Below, piece after piece: positions 60,795-64,000 of a DNA stretch of 64,000 nucleotides. The notes beneath the pieces were generated by a model. It was not told the origin of the DNA, did no database searches, and saw nothing but the letters and a program-made list of their open reading frames with translations. Each line of letters opens with the position of its first letter. The first letter of the stretch is position 1. The position numbers and the translations under genes are program-made. Source of the DNA: Corynebacterium uropygiale (GTDB lineage: Bacteria; Actinomycetota; Actinomycetes; Mycobacteriales; Mycobacteriaceae); NCBI RefSeq assembly GCF_021568315.1, contig NZ_JAKGSI010000002.1, positions 372,001 to 436,000 on the forward strand, written 5' to 3'.

Positions 60795-61496
60795 ATGGTC
60801 GCCGCGATTTTTTGGGACATGGACGGCACGATGGTGGACTCGGAGCCCCTGTGGAGCATCGCCACCTATGAGATGAGTGAGCGGCTCGGCCGTCGCCTCA
60901 GCCCCGAGGAGCGAGCCCGCACCGTGGGTGGGTGCTTCGCGAACACGCTGGAGATCTGCGCGCGCTACGCGGGCTACGAGCTCAAGGACGAGGATTATGC
61001 CATCCAGCACGACCTCCTCTTCGATCGGATGAGGGAGCTGTTCCGCGATGAGCTCAGCCCGCAGCCCGGGATCCGAGAGCTCCTCGCCGACCTCCGCTCC
61101 CACGGGATTCCCCTCTTCGTCACGACGAACACCGAGCGCGAGCTCGCGGATTCCTCCATCGCTGCTGTGGGGACGCACTTCTTCGACGGTTCCGTCACAG
61201 GTGATGAGGTGCCCCGCCCGAAGCCCGCTCCCGACATGTACCGGCGCGCCGCCGAGCTCGCCGGGGCTGAGCCGGGGGAGTGCCTCGTTTTCGAGGATTC
61301 CACCAGCGGCATGCGCGCTGCCGTGGAGGCCGGGTGCCGCGTCATCGGGGTGCCCTCGGAGCCCGGCCAGGACATGCCGGAGGGCGTCGTCTCCCTCCGT
61401 GACCTGCGGCTCAGCGATGGCTGCCCCGAGGAGCAAGCGGGAACCTTCGTGGGCGTGAGCGCCTCCGATGTGCAGCGCTGGTGGGAGCACCTGTGA
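60795..61496 (+). CDS. HAD-superfamily phosphatase
   Basis: Haloacid-dehalogenase hydrolase of 233 residues, subfamily with a small alpha-helical cap. Motif I is FWDMDGTMVD with the nucleophile Asp. Motif II Thr lies in LFVTTNTER. Motif III Lys lies in RPKPAPDMY. Motif IV is CLVFEDSTSGMRAA. A sugar or nucleotide phosphate substrate is likely but not identifiable. The ATG has AGGAAAG upstream. Confidence 0.9.
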   Translation: MVAAIFWDMDGTMVDSEPLWSIATYEMSERLGRRLSPEERARTVGGCFANTLEICARYAGYELKDEDYAIQHDLLFDRMRELFRDELSPQPGIRELLADLRSHGIPLFVTTNTERELADSSIAAVGTHFFDGSVTGDEVPRPKPAPDMYRRAAELAGAEPGECLVFEDSTSGMRAAVEAGCRVIGVPSEPGQDMPEGVVSLRDLRLSDGCPEEQAGTFVGVSASDVQRWWEHL

Positions 61497-61528
61497 CCAC
61501 CTGTGGGCGTGCTGACGCCGGCGTGTCA

Positions 61529-61534
61529 TAATAT
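61529..61534 (+). promoter_or_regulatory. hisE -10 box (leaderless)
   Basis: TAATAT (or CATAAT two bases earlier) ends 5-7 bases before GTG 61540. Confidence 0.5.
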
Positions 61535-61539
61535 TCGGC

Positions 61540-61803
61540 GTGAAGAACTTCGATTCCCTTTTTGCTGAGTTGTCCGAACGTGCCGAGAAGCGCCCGGAGG
61601 GGTCCGGCACGGTTGCTGCCTTGGACGCCGGCATCCATCACATCGGCAAGAAGGTCATTGAGGAAGCGGGGGAGGTCTGGCTCGCCGCTGAGCACGAGTC
61701 CAAGGAGGAGCTCGCGGAGGAAATCTCGCAGCTCGTCTACTGGTCTCAGGTCCTCATGGTTGCTCGCGGGCTGAGCCCCGAGGACATCTACCGCTATCTC
61801 TAA
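61540..61803 (+). CDS. hisE: Phosphoribosyl-ATP pyrophosphatase
   Basis: Second step of histidine synthesis, hydrolysing phosphoribosyl-ATP. The product is 87 residues, standalone HisE size. The all-helical MazG-like fold shows [32 protein letters not shown] with the acidic metal ligands. The GTG start at 61540 has a -10 box just upstream. hisG follows after 20 bases, as in other corynebacteria. Confidence 0.95.
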   Translation: MKNFDSLFAELSERAEKRPEGSGTVAALDAGIHHIGKKVIEEAGEVWLAAEHESKEELAEEISQLVYWSQVLMVARGLSPEDIYRYL

Positions 61804-61823
61804 AGAAACGAGGTCATCCCTTC

Positions 61824-62669
61824 ATGCTGAAGATCGCTGTGCCCAATAAGGGCTCGCTCTCAGAGACTGCAACAACCATCCTCCGCGAAGCCGGATACAG
61901 CGGGCGCGGGGATTCTAAGGCCCTCAACGTGGTGGATGAGAAGAACGACGTCGAGTTCTTCTTCCTCCGCCCGAAGGACATCGCCATCTACGTCTCCCAA
62001 GGACACCTCGACATGGGCATCACCGGCCGCGACCTGGCCATCGACTCCCAGGCCGAGGTAGAGGAGCTCCTCCCGCTGAGCTTTGGCGGCTCCACGTTCC
62101 GCTATGCCGCCCCCGCGGATGAAGAATGGAGCGTGGAGAAGCTGGCGGGCAAGCGCATCGCCACCTCCTATCCGCACCTCGTTCGAGAGAACCTCGCCAA
62201 GCACAACATCGAGGCAAAGGTCATCCGTCTCGACGGCGCCGTGGAGATTTCCATCCGGTTGGGCGTCGCTGACGCCATCGCCGACGTCGTCTCCACCGGA
62301 CGCACCCTCCAGAAGCAGGGGCTCGCCCCCTTCGGAGAGGTGATCTGCACCTCAGAAGCCGTGGTGTTCGGCCGGGCGGGGGAGGAGATCACCCCCGAAA
62401 AGCGCGTGCTGCTGCGCCGCATCGAGGGGATCCTCCACGCCCACCACTACCTCATGCTCGACTACAACATCCAGCGCGACAAGCTCGCGGAGGCAAGCAC
62501 CATTACCCCCGGATTGTCTGGTCCGACGGTATCCCCGCTTGCTCTGGACGGGTGGGTTGCCGTCCGGGTCATGGTGCCAAAAGGCCAGGCCAACGCGGTC
62601 ATGGACCAGCTGGCGGATCTTGGCGCCGAGGCGATTCTCGCGTCCGATCTGAGGATTGCGAGAATCTAA
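61824..62669 (+). CDS. hisG: ATP phosphoribosyltransferase, long form
   Basis: First and feedback-controlled enzyme of histidine synthesis. The product is 281 residues, the long form with a C-terminal ACT-like regulatory domain (about residues 210-281, ending [16 protein letters not shown]) that binds histidine. The N-terminal [16 protein letters not shown] and the PRPP-binding [14 protein letters not shown] motif are present. No HisZ is needed for this form. It is co-transcribed with hisE. Confidence 0.96.
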   Translation: MLKIAVPNKGSLSETATTILREAGYSGRGDSKALNVVDEKNDVEFFFLRPKDIAIYVSQGHLDMGITGRDLAIDSQAEVEELLPLSFGGSTFRYAAPADEEWSVEKLAGKRIATSYPHLVRENLAKHNIEAKVIRLDGAVEISIRLGVADAIADVVSTGRTLQKQGLAPFGEVICTSEAVVFGRAGEEITPEKRVLLRRIEGILHAHHYLMLDYNIQRDKLAEASTITPGLSGPTVSPLALDGWVAVRVMVPKGQANAVMDQLADLGAEAILASDLRIARI

Positions 62670-62746
62670 GCAGCGACGGGTTCACCTCACTAGTATGGGC
62701 GTCGGAAAACCACTAACCCATCTCGACGATTGAGGTGACCACAGCC

Positions 62747-64000
62747 ATGGCCAAGGCCAAAAAGAGCCACGCTTCGAAGGATTCTTCGGCAAAGGACAGC
62801 AAGAAGAAGAACCCTGAGGTCCCTTCCGCCCAGGAAAACCGGACGAAGGAATCCTCCGGAGCAGCTCAGCATCATGAGAAGAAGAACGTGCGGATTGAGG
62901 TGGATCTGCTCGGCGAGCGGGAAGTTCCCGCCGACGCCTACTACGGGATCCACACCCTGCGCGCCATGGAGAACTTCCAGATCTCACGGACCACTCTCAA
63001 CGACGTGCCCGAGTTCATCCGGGGCATGGTCCAGGTAAAGAAAGCGACGGCGCTGGCTAACCGTCGTCTCCACACGCTTCCGGCGGAGAAGGCGAAGGCC
63101 ATCGTCTGGGCGTGTGATCAGATTCTCGAGAAGGGGCGCTGCATGGATCAGTTCCCCCTCGACGTCTTCCAGGGCGGGGCCGGTACGAGCCTCAACATGA
63201 ACACCAACGAGGTCGTGGCCAACCTGGCCCTCGAATACCTCGGGAAGAAGAAGGGCGAGTACGACGTCATCAACCCCAACGATGATGTCAACATGAGCCA
63301 GTCCACCAACGATGCCTACCCGACGGGCTTCCGCCTGGGACTCTATGCAGCGATGGAGGTCCTCATTGAGGAGCTCGACAAGCTGCAGTCCTCGTTCCGC
63401 GACAAGGGCAACGAGTTCATGGACATCCTCACGATGGGTCGCACCCAGCTCCAGGATGCCGTGCCCATGTCCCTGGGTGATGAGTTCCTCGCCTTCGCCC
63501 ATAACCTGGCAGAGGAGCAGGCAGTCCTGCGCAACGCGAGCGAGCGCCTGCTGGAGATCAACCTGGGTGCCACGGCCATCGGCACCGGGGTGAACACGCC
63601 TTCCGGCTACCGCCACCAGGTCACCGCCGCCCTCACCGAGGTGACCGGCCTGGAGATCAAGTCCGCCCGCGATCTCATCGAGGCGACCTCGGACACCGGA
63701 GCCTATGTGCTCGCGCATTCCGCGGTGAAGAGGGCAGCGATGAAGCTCTCCAAGATCTGCAATGACCTGCGGCTTCTCTCCTCCGGCCCGCGCGCCGGCC
63801 TCCACGAGATCAACCTTCCGGAGCGCCAGGCGGGTTCCTCCATCATGCCGGCCAAGGTCAACCCGGTGATCCCCGAGGTTGTCAACCAGGTCTGCTTCAA
63901 GGTCTTCGGCAATGACCTCACCGTGACGATGGCCGCCGAGGCCGGGCAGCTTCAGCTCAATGTTATGGAGCCGGTCATCGGGGAGGCCCTCTTCCAGTCC
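62747..64000 (+). CDS. aspA: Aspartate ammonia-lyase (partial, runs off the window)
   Basis: Deaminates aspartate to fumarate. The first 418 residues are present with no stop. A lysine/serine-rich hydrophilic extension of about 48 residues ([20 protein letters not shown]) precedes the catalytic core, which starts [22 protein letters not shown]. Corynebacterial AspA carries a comparable extension. The signature [12 protein letters not shown] near residue 363 holds the catalytic Ser loop. GAGGTGA lies 8 bases before ATG 62747. The remaining C-terminal part, probably about 100 residues, lies beyond 64000. Confidence 0.94.
   Translation, partial: MAKAKKSHASKDSSAKDSKKKNPEVPSAQENRTKESSGAAQHHEKKNVRIEVDLLGEREVPADAYYGIHTLRAMENFQISRTTLNDVPEFIRGMVQVKKATALANRRLHTLPAEKAKAIVWACDQILEKGRCMDQFPLDVFQGGAGTSLNMNTNEVVANLALEYLGKKKGEYDVINPNDDVNMSQSTNDAYPTGFRLGLYAAMEVLIEELDKLQSSFRDKGNEFMDILTMGRTQLQDAVPMSLGDEFLAFAHNLAEEQAVLRNASERLLEINLGATAIGTGVNTPSGYRHQVTAALTEVTGLEIKSARDLIEATSDTGAYVLAHSAVKRAAMKLSKICNDLRLLSSGPRAGLHEINLPERQAGSSIMPAKVNPVIPEVVNQVCFKVFGNDLTVTMAAEAGQLQLNVMEPVIGEALFQS

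Overview
The window is a stretch of core chromosome from a high-G+C actinobacterium, almost certainly a Corynebacterium. The gene order supports this: whiA-gap-pgk-tpiA-ppc-secG, then tkt-tal-zwf-opcA-pgl, ctaB/qor/ctaA, mptB with sufR-sufBDCSUT, the acn-acnR-amidotransferase block, and mshC-uppP-pyrD. Much of the same order is known from Mycobacterium tuberculosis (roughly Rv1436-Rv1488 and Rv2130c-Rv2140c). A SufR-type repressor, an AcnR-type operator, a McbR-type operator, mycothiol ligase and an alpha-1,6-mannosyltransferase for lipoarabinomannan all fit Corynebacteriales. No rRNA, CRISPR array, prophage or insertion sequence was seen. The only RNA gene found is tRNA-Leu(GAG).

Layout. 1-6.8 kb: the end of whiA, then lower glycolysis (gap, pgk, tpiA), anaplerosis (ppc) and secG, all on the plus strand. 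6.9-14.2 kb: the minus-strand pentose phosphate operon tkt-tal-zwf-opcA/pgl plus a small membrane-anchored gene. Here opcA and pgl are joined in one uninterrupted reading frame. 14.5-17.5 kb: heme A synthesis (ctaB, ctaA) around a quinone reductase. 17.5-21 kb: a two-gene ABC exporter and mptB. 21-27.4 kb: the SUF iron-sulfur operon behind a palindromic operator. 27.5-34.2 kb: a LysP-like permease, an ABC-F ATPase, and metF-metE with a McbR-type site. 34.5-41.8 kb: a secreted SGNH-like protein, a UPF0210/ACT pair, an amidotransferase, acnR and acn with an AcnR operator. 41.8-50.4 kb: a Rv1476-like membrane protein, an NlpC/P60 endopeptidase with a structured leader, ferrochelatase, DUF3097, an NfeD/SPFH pair, an HTH protein, a TVP38 protein, a cupin and tRNA-Leu. 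50.6-54 kb: a heterodimeric ABC exporter whose two ATPase domains have lost complementary motifs. 54-64 kb: PEBP, a small membrane protein, pyrD, an LppL-like lipoprotein, a degenerate aldo/keto reductase, uppP, mshC, a HAD phosphatase, hisE, hisG and the start of aspA.

Two features run through the window. First, about sixteen genes carry a TANNNT-like -10 box ending only 6-8 bases before the start codon. This predicts leaderless mRNAs, and it also fixes several start codons. Second, long perfect hairpins without a full U tract stand between genes, both at operon ends and inside operons. Most of the genes are housekeeping. The items most worth follow-up are the opcA-pgl fusion, the complementary-degenerate ABC pair, the reductase without its catalytic tetrad, the back-to-back uppP promoters, and the hairpin in front of the NlpC/P60 gene.
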